A DNA stretch of 34,261 nucleotides from CANNDT01 sp945876205 (GCA_947503365.1 CANNDT010000045.1:1-34261); one strand, 5' to 3'. Positions 1 to 8,960 are shown, numbered from the stretch's first letter. The notes: generated by a model from the sequence alone, not told the origin. Program-made: numbers and translations.

Positions 1-1
1 G

Positions 2-379
2 CTGGCGTTCGACTCGAGGGGACGCCTGTTCGTGGGCGACCGCAGCAACAGCCGCATCCAGATCTTCGATCAGGAGGGAACCTTCCTGGCCGAGTGGCGT
101 CAGTTCGGACGCCCGAGCGGCATCTTCATCGACCGCAACGACACGATCTACGTCGCCGACTCCGAATCGAATGCGAACCGGAATCCCGACTACAAGCGTG
201 GACTGCGGGTGGGCAGCGCGAAAGACGGCTCGGTGAGCGTGTTCGTGCCGATTGTCGGCGCCGACCCGAACTCGGCCGCTGGCGGCCCCGAAGGGATCGC
301 CGCTGGTCCGGACGGGACGATCTATGGCGCCGAGACGGGCGGTCGGGACCTCAAGGTGTACACCAGGAGGAGAAATTGA
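2..379 (+). CDS. NHL-repeat beta-propeller protein, C-terminal part (5' end outside window)
   Basis: The reading frame is open from the first bases of the window and stops with TGA at 377-379, so only the last ~125 residues are present. The residues form NHL-type propeller blades: hydrophobic strands with a D/S-x-G turn, such as LFVGDRSNSRIQIFDQEG, then GIFIDRNDTIYVADSES and a last blade GIAAGPDGTIYGAE. NHL proteins of this kind are usually periplasmic or extracellular six-bladed propellers, some related to peptidyl-hydroxyglycine lyases. Catalytic residues cannot be judged from this fragment, so no activity is assigned. It converges on the response-regulator gene, with 27 bp between the two stop codons and no clear terminator hairpin. 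Confidence 0.75.
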   Translation: MAFDSRGRLFVGDRSNSRIQIFDQEGTFLAEWRQFGRPSGIFIDRNDTIYVADSESNANRNPDYKRGLRVGSAKDGSVSVFVPIVGADPNSAAGGPEGIAAGPDGTIYGAETGGRDLKVYTRRRN

Positions 380-406
380 CGCCGGGACCATGGCCGAGAC
401 CCTGAT

Positions 407-1045
407 TCACTTGATGTGGACGATGCCCCGCCGCAGCGCCACCTTCACGGCGGCGGTGCGGTCGTGCACATCAAGCTTGGCAAAAATGGTCCTGAGGTGA
501 ACGCGGACGGTCTCCTGGCTGATCGAGAGCGCGTCGGCAATCTCCTTGTTGCGGTCACCCTCGAGCACCAGCTCCATGACTTCTATTTCACGCTTCGAGA
601 GCGTCGGTCGCGCGGCGGTGTCGTCGAGGCGCGCCTGGACGTCGGGAGGCAGCGGCCGTTTGCCGGCGTGCACGTCACGGATCACGCCAACCAGATCGTC
701 TGACAGGGAGTGTTTGAGCAGGTAGGTGGTCGCGCCCGCTTCGAGCGCGCGCCTGATGTCCTCGTCTCCTTGGTACATCGTCAGGACCACGATCGGGATC
801 GCGGCGTCGCGCCGCCGCACAGCGCGAATCGCCTCGACGCCCGACATGCCGGGCAGATTGAGATCCATGAGGATCACCGATGGTCGAAGGTGATTCAGGA
901 GCTCGAGCGCTTCTTCGCCAGTCGCGGCCGCCCCCACCACGGTCATGTCCCGCTCGCGTTCGATGATCAGCGCCAGGCCGTCGCGCAGGATGCGGTGGTC
1001 GTCCACCACCAGGATGTCGATTGGTGCAGCGGTCACGGCAGACAT
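407..1045 (-). CDS. NarL/FixJ-family response regulator (receiver + LuxR HTH)
   Basis: This 212-residue protein has the usual length and layout of NarL-type regulators. Residues ~9-125 are a receiver domain: acidic pair VVDDHR, phospho-acceptor Asp61 in LMDLNLPG, a Thr in VVLTMY and a Lys in YLLKHS. Residues ~148-205 are a LuxR-type helix-turn-helix (LSKREIEVMELV, NKEIADALSIS, ETVRVHLRTIFAKL). It starts 3 bp after the stop codon of the upstream sensor kinase, so the two are co-transcribed and almost certainly form a cognate pair. A 7-2-7 palindrome at 4027-4042, in front of the kinase gene and the divergent receptor gene, is a plausible binding site for it (inference). Confidence 0.95.
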   Translation of the reverse strand: MSAVTAAPIDILVVDDHRILRDGLALIIERERDMTVVGAAATGEEALELLNHLRPSVILMDLNLPGMSGVEAIRAVRRRDAAIPIVVLTMYQGDEDIRRALEAGATTYLLKHSLSDDLVGVIRDVHAGKRPLPPDVQARLDDTAARPTLSKREIEVMELVLEGDRNKEIADALSISQETVRVHLRTIFAKLDVHDRTAAVKVALRRGIVHIK

Positions 1046-1048
1046 CGC

Positions 1049-3976
1049 TCACGCGCTGAGCGGAAATTCCGCCACCACCTGAGAGCCTCCCCCGGGTGTG
1101 GATTCAAACGTGCACCGTCCGCCGATTTCCGCGGCGCGCTCCTGCATGCCGATCAGGCCGTAATGGCGCCCGTTCGCGGCGCTGGCCGCGGCCGGGTCGA
1201 AGCCCTGGCCGTCGTCAGACACGCAGAGGCGGAGCGTGCGCTCGCCGAATCCGACGTCCATCTGCACCTGCTTCGCCCGGGCGTGGCGCACGGCATTGGT
1301 CACGGCTTCCTGCGCGATGCGCACGACCTCGGTCCGCACCTTGGATTTGCAGGACCTCGGCGTGCCCGTCACGTGCACAGCGAACCGGACGCGGCCTGAC
1401 GTGATGCGCTGGCCGATGCTGCGAAGCGTGGCGACGATGTCGCGCTCGTCGGCGCCCGCCGACCGCAGGTTCCAGATCGATTCGCGCGTTTCCTGGATGT
1501 AGTCTTCGAGCTGGCGCCGCATCCGGACCATGGCGATGCGCATCCGCGACGACGCGCCCGGATCGCTCGAGATGACGTCAAGCTGCATCGCGACGCCCGC
1601 CAGGCTCTGGAGCAGCGTGTCATGGATCTCGCGGCTCAATCGGACGCGCTCATGGTAGACGACGGCAAGCTCCTTGCGGACTTGGCGCACGCGCAGCCGC
1701 CACAGCGCGACGACGGCGAGCGCAGCGGCGAGCAGGCACGCGCCGAGGAACCAGCGAGTCTCAAAGAAGGTCGGGGCGATCGTGAAGGCCCATGCCGTTT
1801 CAGGATCGTCCCACGTCCCCGTGCTCGTGACCTGCACGCGGAAACGATAGTCTCCCGGTCCGAGGTTCGTGTAGGACGCCTGGCGACGGCCGGTGCCGTC
1901 CACCCATTCCGTATCCACGCCCTCCAGGCGATACCTGAATCGAGCCTGGTCGAACGACGCGAGGTTGACCTGCGCATAGTCGATCCGCAAGGCGGTCAAC
2001 CCCGGCGGCAGCGTGGGGTGCGGGCGAGCCCGATACCACTGCCCATCGGCGGTCACGCCTTCGATGCGCGGCCGCGTTGCGTCGATATTGCGGTCCTGCT
2101 TCAGCGATCGCGGATCGAAAATCGTGACACCGCGACCGGTCACGAACCACAGCCGTCCGTCCTGGTCGGTGGCCACTCCATTCCCGCTGAAGGTGTCGGG
2201 CGCCCCCGCGATGCCGTCCGACGACGTGTAGACCGCGTAGCGCAGCCGGTACGCCGGGTCGCTCAGCGCCCGCGCGATCTCCGCCGGATGCAGTCGAATG
2301 AAACCGACAACCGCCAGCCCCATCCAGAGGTTGCCGTCGCTATCGCTGGCGATCTGCAGGACCCGCTCGCCCGGCAGGTTTCGTCCGTTCAACGTTTCAA
2401 ATCGTCCGTCCACGAAATGGCTGAGCCCCTGGTCGCCACCGGCCCACACGCGGCCGTCACCGCTGTCGTGAATCGTGAAGATCGTCGCGTGTGGAAGTCC
2501 TTCGGCGCGTCCAAACCGCTGCTCGATCCCGTTGTGGATCATCCGGAGCGTCCCGTCGGCGAATGCCACCCACAGCCGGTCCTGTGAATCCACCTGCACG
2601 AGCGAGGGCCGTCCGGAGAGCTCGGACATGTCCAGGCCCGCACGAGCCACACGGTCCCCGGTCACCGAGACCAGTCCCTCGACTTCGTCGCATACCCAGA
2701 CCGTACCGCGCCTGTCCGACGCCATCGCGTAGACATGCGACAACCGAAGTCCGTTGGCGCCCACGGGGACGAGACGACCGTCGCGAACCCGATACAGTCC
2801 GGAGTCGGTGGCCGCCCAGACCACGCCGTCCTGGGATCGGTGCAGGGTTCGGATTTCCTGAGTGGAGACGATGCGGCGCTGTTGGCTGCCCCCGCCGCGG
2901 GGCACCGTCAGCGCCATCAACCCAGCGGTGCTGCCGAGCCATGTGGTGCCGCGGTCATCGGCGGCCACGCCGTGCACCACGCCGACATCGACGAGGGAGA
3001 CGGCTTTGTTCGGCGTGAGCCGGTGCAGGCCAACGTTGGCGCCGACCCAGAGGTTGCCGTCGCGGTCTTCGAGGAAGGCGCTCAGCTCGTCGCTCAACAA
3101 CCCGGCGTCGACCGTGGCGCGTGCAATGCTCACCGCGCCGTGCTGGCCGGCGCCACGAACCTTCCACAGCCCTTGTCCGAAGGTGGCGACCCAGAGGTTG
3201 CCTTCGTGATCGAAGAAGATGTTCATGCCGCGGCCGGCAACGGCGCGGTCGGCTGCGCCATCGGCGGGTCGGAATCCGTGGACGAAGTCGGTGACCCAGA
3301 CGCGGCCGGTCGGATCCTCACTGAGGCTCACGGTGGATACCGAATCGGTGATGTCGAGGAATCGTTCGAACACGCCGTCTGGTGTCCGGCGATACAGGCC
3401 GGTCGCCGCCGACACCCAGAGCACGCCGGCACGGTCCTCGTGGACGTCGAACACGCGATGATCAGGCGTCGGGTACGGCAGCGTCACCGGTTCGACACGA
3501 TTGCCGCGTACGAAATGCAGGCCCTCGTCGTGCGCGATCCACACGACCCCGTGCCGATCCTCGGCAATCGCGTTCACGAACCCCGTAATCCGATTCTGGA
3601 GGTAGGTTCCAATTACCTCTCCGTCTCGAATCCGGTAGACGCCACGGCCCGACCCGTATCCGACCCACAGCGCTCCATCGCGGGCGAGCGACACCGTGCG
3701 GCTCGGCACGGAAGGAAGTTCTGCGCCTTCGACGATGCCCGTGGCGGAGAAGCGGACACCATCGAAGCGCACCAGGCCTGCGCTCGAGGCGAGCCAGAGG
3801 TAGCCGTCCTTGTCCTGCGCGATCTGGCGGACGTTGCCGAGCCTCACGCCATCGCCCCCGGACCACGATTTGATGCGGTAGCCCTTCAGCGGAACGACGG
3901 ACGGTGCGGCGCCGAGCGGCCGCCCGAGCGCCACGACAACGAGCGCGGAGATGAGCGCGACTGCGTACCGGTTCAT
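1049..3976 (-). CDS. Membrane sensor histidine kinase with double Reg_prop propeller and Y_Y_Y domain
   Basis: This 975-residue kinase begins with a signal sequence or first membrane anchor (MNRYAVALISALVVVALG). About fourteen two-component-propeller repeats of the type D-x-x-G-x-L/V-W-V/A follow (GYLWLASSAGLVRFDG, GNLWVATFGQGLWKV, GRLWFVTGRGVTIF), enough for two seven-bladed periplasmic propellers. Then come a Y_Y_Y domain (RFRYRLEGVDTEWVDG, NLGPGDYRFRV), one transmembrane helix (FLGACLLAAALAVVALWRL), a HisKA_3 dimerisation domain with the phospho-His near residue 783 (SREIHDTLLQSLAG) and a HATPase_c domain (QEAVTNAVRHA, SDDGQGFDP, GLIGMQERAAEIGG). The layout is that of kinases that sense periplasmic ligands, often saccharides. 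The ligand is unknown here. A TATAAT at 4002-3997 (minus strand) lies just upstream of the start. Confidence 0.95.
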   Translation of the reverse strand: MNRYAVALISALVVVALGRPLGAAPSVVPLKGYRIKSWSGGDGVRLGNVRQIAQDKDGYLWLASSAGLVRFDGVRFSATGIVEGAELPSVPSRTVSLARDGALWVGYGSGRGVYRIRDGEVIGTYLQNRITGFVNAIAEDRHGVVWIAHDEGLHFVRGNRVEPVTLPYPTPDHRVFDVHEDRAGVLWVSAATGLYRRTPDGVFERFLDITDSVSTVSLSEDPTGRVWVTDFVHGFRPADGAADRAVAGRGMNIFFDHEGNLWVATFGQGLWKVRGAGQHGAVSIARATVDAGLLSDELSAFLEDRDGNLWVGANVGLHRLTPNKAVSLVDVGVVHGVAADDRGTTWLGSTAGLMALTVPRGGGSQQRRIVSTQEIRTLHRSQDGVVWAATDSGLYRVRDGRLVPVGANGLRLSHVYAMASDRRGTVWVCDEVEGLVSVTGDRVARAGLDMSELSGRPSLVQVDSQDRLWVAFADGTLRMIHNGIEQRFGRAEGLPHATIFTIHDSGDGRVWAGGDQGLSHFVDGRFETLNGRNLPGERVLQIASDSDGNLWMGLAVVGFIRLHPAEIARALSDPAYRLRYAVYTSSDGIAGAPDTFSGNGVATDQDGRLWFVTGRGVTIFDPRSLKQDRNIDATRPRIEGVTADGQWYRARPHPTLPPGLTALRIDYAQVNLASFDQARFRYRLEGVDTEWVDGTGRRQASYTNLGPGDYRFRVQVTSTGTWDDPETAWAFTIAPTFFETRWFLGACLLAAALAVVALWRLRVRQVRKELAVVYHERVRLSREIHDTLLQSLAGVAMQLDVISSDPGASSRMRIAMVRMRRQLEDYIQETRESIWNLRSAGADERDIVATLRSIGQRITSGRVRFAVHVTGTPRSCKSKVRTEVVRIAQEAVTNAVRHARAKQVQMDVGFGERTLRLCVSDDGQGFDPAAASAANGRHYGLIGMQERAAEIGGRCTFESTPGGGSQVVAEFPLSA

Positions 3977-3996
3977 GACTTTCGGTGGATTGAGCG

Positions 3997-4002
3997 ATTA
4001 TA
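3997..4002 (-). promoter_or_regulatory. Probable -10 element of the sensor kinase / regulator operon
   Basis: Read on the minus strand the hexamer is a perfect TATAAT, placed to start transcription about 14 nt before the kinase ATG at 3976. No good -35 hexamer sits 17-18 nt upstream. The palindrome at 4027-4042 is 24 nt upstream of the hexamer and so overlaps the -35 zone. That arrangement suits an activator-dependent or autoregulated promoter (inference). Confidence 0.45.
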
Positions 4003-4026
4003 TGTGGCCGCATCGCATTTCGCCGC

Positions 4027-4042
4027 TACCACGCTTGTGGTA
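4027..4042. promoter_or_regulatory. 16-bp palindrome, candidate operator of the NarL-type regulator
   Basis: The sequence TACCACGCTTGTGGTA is a perfect inverted repeat with a 4-nt centre. Read as two heptamers separated by 2 bp (TACCACG-CT-TGTGGTA), it matches the TAC...GTA 7-2-7 architecture known for NarL-family sites. It lies between the divergent kinase/regulator operon and the TonB-dependent receptor gene, centred about 44 bp upstream of the predicted kinase transcription start. No second copy was noticed in the window. Confidence 0.5.
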
Positions 4043-4121
4043 TTGCCCCGGTTGCTGATTCCGCGTTCAATGCGTGGGATTTACCTGCGGTCAACCATGT
4101 CTCTGGAGGAAGCTGCACATC

Positions 4122-7100
4122 ATGAACGTTCAACGATCCGTGGGGCTGGTGATCGCCCTGTGTCTCCTCTTGATGCCGAGCCAGGTGTGGGCTCAGGCAT
4201 CCACCGGCGCTATCGCCGGGACGGTGAAAGACGCCTCGGGGGCCGTGTTGCCGGGCGTGACGGTCGAAGCCGCCAGTCCGGCCCTGATCGAGAAGGTGCG
4301 CTCCGTGGTCACGGATGAACGAGGGGAGTACCGGATCGTCGATCTGCGACCGGGCACGTACGCGGTGACGTTCACGTTGCCGGGCTTTGTGGTCATCCGA
4401 CGGGAAGGCATCGAACTGTCGAGCTCCTTCACGGCGTCGGTGAATGCCGACATGCGGGTCGGGGGCGTCGAAGAAACCATCACGGTGACGGGTGAGACCC
4501 CCGTCGTCGACCTCAGCAGCGCCAGGCAACAGACGACCGTCTCGCGGGAAACGCTCGATGCCATCCCCACGACCAAGCGTCTGGGTCAGTACGCGTCGAT
4601 CATTCCTGGTGCGGTCAGCCAGAACACCAGTCAGCAGGACGTGGGCGGCACGGCCGGTGAAGGGGGCACGTTCGCCATCCACGGCGGGCGCGTCGGCGAC
4701 CAGAGCACCAACATCGACGGCAACCCCGTCAACATGCTGAACAACGACGTCGTCTCGGTCAACACCCAGATCGTGCAGGAAGTCGTGGTCGAAACGAGTG
4801 CGACGTCGGCCGAATCGGCGACCGGTGGCGTCCAGATCAACGTCATCCCGCGGGAGGGGGGCAACCGGTTCTCGGGTACGTTCGCCGGGTCGTGGACGGG
4901 TCCGGACCTTGCGGCCGACAACCTGAACGACGCCCTGATGAAGCGCGGTCTCACCAGCGGCGCATCGATCAAGAACTTCATGGACGTCGGCGGCGGGTTC
5001 GGCGGGCCGATCAAGCGCGACAAGCTCTGGTTCTTCGCGGCCGACCGCGTGTGGAAGTCGTCGAAATACATTTCGGGCGCGTACTACAACAAGAACCAGG
5101 GCGCGACGCCGCGCTACGTCGACAGCGATCCGCTCTACAACGTGTCGCTTTACGAGCCGGACGCCGATCGGCAGGCACACACCGGCTGGGGCTACTACAA
5201 CAGCGACGTCCGCGTCACGTTCCAGGCGACGCAGCGGAACAAGTTCGTGTTCTCGATGAGCCGCAACAGCATCTGCAACTGCCCGATTCAATTGAGCGGC
5301 ACCGGAGGGTCGAACGCTGTCAAGCGCGCGCCGGAGGCGGCCATTCAGCACATGTTCGTGCCGATGTATCTGCCGGCCGCGACGTGGAGCAGTCCGGTCA
5401 GCAACAAGCTTCTCCTCGAAGCGGGTCAGTCGGCGCTCGTGACGAACGTGCACTCGGTCCAGATGGAAGAAGTGCGGCCGGGCGACATTCAGATCACCGA
5501 CGTTGGGTTGAATACGGTGTACGGGAGCGCACAGGGGACGTTGCGCCGATACCAGGCGAACCAGAACTCACGCTTTTCGCTGTCGTACGTGACCGGGTCG
5601 CACGCCGCCAAGGTTGGCATGCGGTATCAGCACGTCGTCTTCAACAAGCCTGGGCTCTACCCGGACCCCGTGAACGGCATCATGGGTGGACGGACGTATA
5701 CCTTCCGTAACGGCGTGCCGCAGTCGGTCACGATCTACAACCAGCCGTTCAATGCGGTGGAGCGGACGAACACGATCGGGCTCTTCGCGCAGGACCAGTG
5801 GAAGATCCGCAACTTCACCATGAACCTCGGGCTGCGCTACGACGCCTTCAACGGCAACGTGCCCGACGTCACGCTTCCGGCCGGCCCCTGGGTGCCCGAG
5901 CGCACGTTCGCGGCGGTGAAAGACGCGCCGAACTACAAGAATCTCAACCCGCGCACGAGCGTGGTCTACGACCTCTTCGGCGACGGCAAGACGGCGATCA
6001 AGGCGGCGCTCGGCCGCTACACGCCGCTCGCCTTTACCGCGAGCAATAACCCGGCCTCGAACGCCTCAGGCAATACGACGCGCACCTGGACGGATGCAAA
6101 TGGCAACTTCGTGCCTGATTGCGACCTCAGGAACCCCCAGGTGAACGGCGAGTGCGGCATCTGGAGCGACCTCAGCTTCGGAGGTGTCCGGCCGGGAACG
6201 AGCTGGACCGACACGGCCATCAAGGGCTTCAACGTGCAGCAGTACAACTGGCAAGGCTCCGTCTCGTTGCAGCAGGAGCTGCGGCCCGGGATCGCGCTCA
6301 ACGCTGGCTACTTCCGGACCTCGTTCGGCAACTTCCTGATCACCGACAACGAGGCGCTGACGGCGGCCGACTACGACGAGTATTGCATCACGCGGCCCTC
6401 GGCTTCGTCCAAGGGTGGGCTCACGATGCCTGGCGCGGGCGAGCGGCTGTGCGGGTTCTTCGATCTGAAGCCGACGTCGGCCGGGCGCGCGCCGCAGCAG
6501 GTTCGCAAGCTGGCGTCCGACGTGGGCACGCGCACCGAGGTGTACAACGGCGTGGACGTGACGCTGAACGCGAGGTTCCGTCAGGGGGGCTTGCTCGCCG
6601 GCGGTGTGAGCATCGGCCGTACCACGACAGACGCCTGCGACATCGCGGCGAAGGCGCCGGAGACGACGTTCAGCACTGACGGGACTGCCGCGGGCGCTGG
6701 AGCCAATACTGGGCCGGGCACGTTTACCCAGGCCGTGGCCGGTGTCTGGAACTCGGCCGCGCATTGCAAGCTCAGCAACCCCTGGTCGGCGGGCACGCAG
6801 ATGAAGATGATGTTCGTCTATCCGCTGCCGTGGGACCTGCAGTTCAGCGCCATCTACCAGAACACCCCGGGCGCGCCCATCCTGGCAACCTATCCGGCTC
6901 CGGCCGCCGAAGTGATGGCCGCTCTGCCCGGCAACCGTTTCCTCGGTGCCTGCGCTGGCCGGCCCACCTGCACGGTGGCCACCACGGTGTCGCTCCTGGC
7001 GCCGGGTGAAGCGTTCGAGGATCGGCTGCAGCAGCTCGACCTGCGCTTCTCCCGGCGGTTCACCTTCGGCCAGTACAGGCTGAGCGCGAACGCGGACGTG

Positions 7101-7223
7101 GCCAACGTGACCAACCGGGGTGACGTCTACTCGTCGAACACCGGCTACGGCGGCAACTGGCTGGTGCCGTACGAGGTCGCAGGCGGACGCATTCTCCGTC
7201 TGAGCGGCCAACTTGAGTTCTGA
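4122..7223 (+). CDS. TonB-dependent receptor with N-terminal carboxypeptidase-regulatory domain
   Basis: This 1033-residue outer-membrane protein has a signal peptide (MNVQRSVGLVIALCLLLMPS, cleaved after VWAQA). Residues ~27-110 form a carboxypeptidase-regulatory-like Ig fold (GTVKDASGAVLPGVTVEAAS, YRIVDLRPGTYAVTFTLPGF). A plug domain (ETITVTGETPVVD onward) and a large 22-strand-type barrel follow, ending in a terminal aromatic residue (LSGQLEF). The ATG at 4122 is chosen because GGAGGAA lies just upstream and the signal peptide begins there; the frame is open further back to 4074. Such Oar/SusC-like receptors import large ligands (glycans, peptides, siderophores); the ligand is not deducible. 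It diverges from the sensor kinase and heads the plus-strand run 4122-10270. Two relatives lie at 20039-22999 and 25462-27525. Confidence 0.93.
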   Translation: MNVQRSVGLVIALCLLLMPSQVWAQASTGAIAGTVKDASGAVLPGVTVEAASPALIEKVRSVVTDERGEYRIVDLRPGTYAVTFTLPGFVVIRREGIELSSSFTASVNADMRVGGVEETITVTGETPVVDLSSARQQTTVSRETLDAIPTTKRLGQYASIIPGAVSQNTSQQDVGGTAGEGGTFAIHGGRVGDQSTNIDGNPVNMLNNDVVSVNTQIVQEVVVETSATSAESATGGVQINVIPREGGNRFSGTFAGSWTGPDLAADNLNDALMKRGLTSGASIKNFMDVGGGFGGPIKRDKLWFFAADRVWKSSKYISGAYYNKNQGATPRYVDSDPLYNVSLYEPDADRQAHTGWGYYNSDVRVTFQATQRNKFVFSMSRNSICNCPIQLSGTGGSNAVKRAPEAAIQHMFVPMYLPAATWSSPVSNKLLLEAGQSALVTNVHSVQMEEVRPGDIQITDVGLNTVYGSAQGTLRRYQANQNSRFSLSYVTGSHAAKVGMRYQHVVFNKPGLYPDPVNGIMGGRTYTFRNGVPQSVTIYNQPFNAVERTNTIGLFAQDQWKIRNFTMNLGLRYDAFNGNVPDVTLPAGPWVPERTFAAVKDAPNYKNLNPRTSVVYDLFGDGKTAIKAALGRYTPLAFTASNNPASNASGNTTRTWTDANGNFVPDCDLRNPQVNGECGIWSDLSFGGVRPGTSWTDTAIKGFNVQQYNWQGSVSLQQELRPGIALNAGYFRTSFGNFLITDNEALTAADYDEYCITRPSASSKGGLTMPGAGERLCGFFDLKPTSAGRAPQQVRKLASDVGTRTEVYNGVDVTLNARFRQGGLLAGGVSIGRTTTDACDIAAKAPETTFSTDGTAAGAGANTGPGTFTQAVAGVWNSAAHCKLSNPWSAGTQMKMMFVYPLPWDLQFSAIYQNTPGAPILATYPAPAAEVMAALPGNRFLGACAGRPTCTVATTVSLLAPGEAFEDRLQQLDLRFSRRFTFGQYRLSANADVANVTNRGDVYSSNTGYGGNWLVPYEVAGGRILRLSGQLEF

Positions 7224-7275
7224 TCGCCGGGCGAGGATCGCGTCCCAGCTCGAGACAACTGTTAAAGGAGGCTCC

Positions 7276-7770
7276 ATGCGCGGACTTTTCATTCTGGCCG
7301 CCGGAATCTTGATCGGCGTCGCCACATCCAACACGGTGGCCCAGACGCAGCAGCCGGCGGTCCGGCTGAACCATGTCGCCATCACGGTAGCCAACATCAA
7401 CGAGGCGCTGGCCTGGTACCGGGACAAGATGGGGTTTCAGGAAGTGATCCGCAACGTGGGTCCGCAGGGTGAGTTGCGGTCCGCCTACATTCAGGTGAGC
7501 CGCGACACGTTCCTCGAGATTCAGCAGGCGAACGCGCAGCAGCAGCCCGGGTTGAACCACTTTGGGCTCGAGACGGACGACATCAAGACGGCGGCGGCGA
7601 CGTTCCGGCAGCGCGGCGCCACCGTGTCCGAGCCGAGCAGCACGCCGAGCGCCTTCAGCGGCGGGTTCCTGGCCAACGTCACCGATCCGAATTCGGGCGG
7701 CCGCATCGAGCTGAGCGAGCAGCCGGCAGCGACCGGCAAGCTGAGGAAGGCCAGCGAGAGCTGGAAGTAA
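7276..7770 (+). CDS. Secreted VOC (glyoxalase/bleomycin-resistance) family protein
   Basis: This 164-residue protein begins with a signal peptide (MRGLFILAAGILIGVATSN, cleaved near VAQ), which is unusual for a fold normally found in the cytoplasm. Residues ~30-145 show paired beta-alpha-beta-beta-beta modules: LNHVAITVANINEALAWYRD opens the first, LNHFGLETDDI the second, and RIELSE closes it. The His of LNHV, the His of LNHF and the Glu of RIEL occupy the usual metal-ligand positions. The ATG at 7276 follows AAAGGAGG at good spacing; the frame is open back to 7213, overlapping the receptor stop. The substrate is unknown. Position and strand suggest co-transcription with the receptor and the following cytochrome. 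Confidence 0.88.
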   Translation: MRGLFILAAGILIGVATSNTVAQTQQPAVRLNHVAITVANINEALAWYRDKMGFQEVIRNVGPQGELRSAYIQVSRDTFLEIQQANAQQQPGLNHFGLETDDIKTAAATFRQRGATVSEPSSTPSAFSGGFLANVTDPNSGGRIELSEQPAATGKLRKASESWK

Positions 7771-7781
7771 CGGGGGACAGC

Positions 7782-8960
7782 ATGCGTGCGATCGATTCGT
7801 TTCGAACGATGGCGGCGTTGACCGCCGCCATCGCGATCTGGGCCACGGCGGCGTCGCTGGCGGCGCAAGGCACGGCACCGGCCCGGGCGAATGCCGCCGG
7901 CGGTGCGGCGCCGAGGGCCGGAGACGTGTTCACGAATGTCCAGATCTTGAAAGACATCCCTGTCGATCAGTTCATGGGCACGATGGGATTCTTTTCCGCG
8001 TCGCTCGGTCTCAACTGCACGGACTGCCACGTTGACGAGAGCGGAGGAAGCTGGGCGAAGTACGCCGACGACAACGTGCGCAAACGAACGACCCGCCGCA
8101 TGATGCAGATGGTCAGTGGCATCAACCAGGCGAACTTCGGCGGACGTCAGGTGGTGACGTGCTTCACCTGCCATCGCGGAAACAAGGCCCCGACCGTGAT
8201 GCCGAGTCTGGACCTGCTCTACAGCTCGCCGCCGCCGGAGGAACCTGGAGACCCTATCCTGCGCACGGCCCCCCGCCTGCCTTCCCCGGATCAGGTGCTC
8301 GATAAGTACCTTCGGGCGGTCGGCCCGGCTGATCGGATAGCGGCGCTCACATCGCTCGCCCTCAAGGGCAGCTACATCGGCTTCGACGACGCAGACAAGA
8401 TGCCGGTCGATATTACGGCGAGCGCGCAAGGTCAGCGCGTCGCCGTGGTCCACCAGCTCACCGGCGACTCCACGACCGTGCTCGACGGCACGAATGGCTG
8501 GACTGCGGCCCCGGCCACAGACAAGCCTGTCTCGCTGCTCGTGCTCACGGGAGAAGAGCTCGACGGGCAGAAGCTGGAAGCCCAGGTCCTCTTCCCCGGT
8601 CGAATCAAGCAGGCGCTCACCAACTGGCGCACCGGCTATCCGACGTCGATCGGCGATCGCGACGTGGAGGTCGTCCAGGGAACGATGCCGGGAGGGGGCA
8701 CGGCAACGCTCTGTTTCGACTCCGAGACCGGGCTCCTGACGCGGCTCGTGCGCTACGGCGAGTCACCCGTCGGTCGCATCGTGACGCGCGTTGACTACAG
8801 TGACTATCGGGACGTTGCCGGGGTGAAGATTCCATTCAAGTGGACCGTGACCTGGCTGGACGGCCGGTCGCACTACGAGATGAACGAGGCGCGGCCGAAC
8901 GTGCCGGTTGACGCGAAGATGTTCACGCGGCCCGCACCCTCGACTCCGCCCCGTCGATGA
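7782..8960 (+). CDS. Secreted dihaem cytochrome c, reaction-centre cytochrome subunit-like
   Basis: This 392-residue protein has a signal peptide (residues 1-28, ending SLAAQ). Two covalent haem sites are present: CTDCH at 79-83 and CFTCH at 127-131. The stretch FMGTMGFFSASLGLNCTDCH, with Met residues ahead of the CxxCH, resembles each haem module of photosynthetic reaction-centre cytochrome subunits, but only two modules remain instead of four. Residues ~170-385 form a separate beta-rich domain (LDKYLRAVGPADRIAALTSL, VGRIVTRVDYSDYRDVAGVK) like LolA-type lipoprotein folds. No photosynthesis genes are nearby, so it probably serves periplasmic electron transfer in respiration or an oxidative reaction. 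It starts 11 bp after the VOC stop behind a GGGGGA site. Confidence 0.88.
   Translation: MRAIDSFRTMAALTAAIAIWATAASLAAQGTAPARANAAGGAAPRAGDVFTNVQILKDIPVDQFMGTMGFFSASLGLNCTDCHVDESGGSWAKYADDNVRKRTTRRMMQMVSGINQANFGGRQVVTCFTCHRGNKAPTVMPSLDLLYSSPPPEEPGDPILRTAPRLPSPDQVLDKYLRAVGPADRIAALTSLALKGSYIGFDDADKMPVDITASAQGQRVAVVHQLTGDSTTVLDGTNGWTAAPATDKPVSLLVLTGEELDGQKLEAQVLFPGRIKQALTNWRTGYPTSIGDRDVEVVQGTMPGGGTATLCFDSETGLLTRLVRYGESPVGRIVTRVDYSDYRDVAGVKIPFKWTVTWLDGRSHYEMNEARPNVPVDAKMFTRPAPSTPPRR

Noticed and set aside
2735..4318. Long plus-strand open frame opposite the sensor kinase gene
   Set aside because: It lies antisense to a kinase with complete, ordered domains. The translated product has no recognisable motif. 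It arises from high-GC third-position bias.
4026..5453. Long minus-strand open frame opposite the first TonB-dependent receptor
   Set aside because: Arg/His/Asp-rich composition without domains, opposite a clear receptor gene with a ribosome site and signal peptide.
7782..8960. Evidence for photosynthesis
   Set aside because: Only a two-haem cytochrome resembling part of a reaction-centre subunit is present. No pigment or reaction-centre genes occur, and such cytochromes are common in non-phototrophic Acidobacteria.
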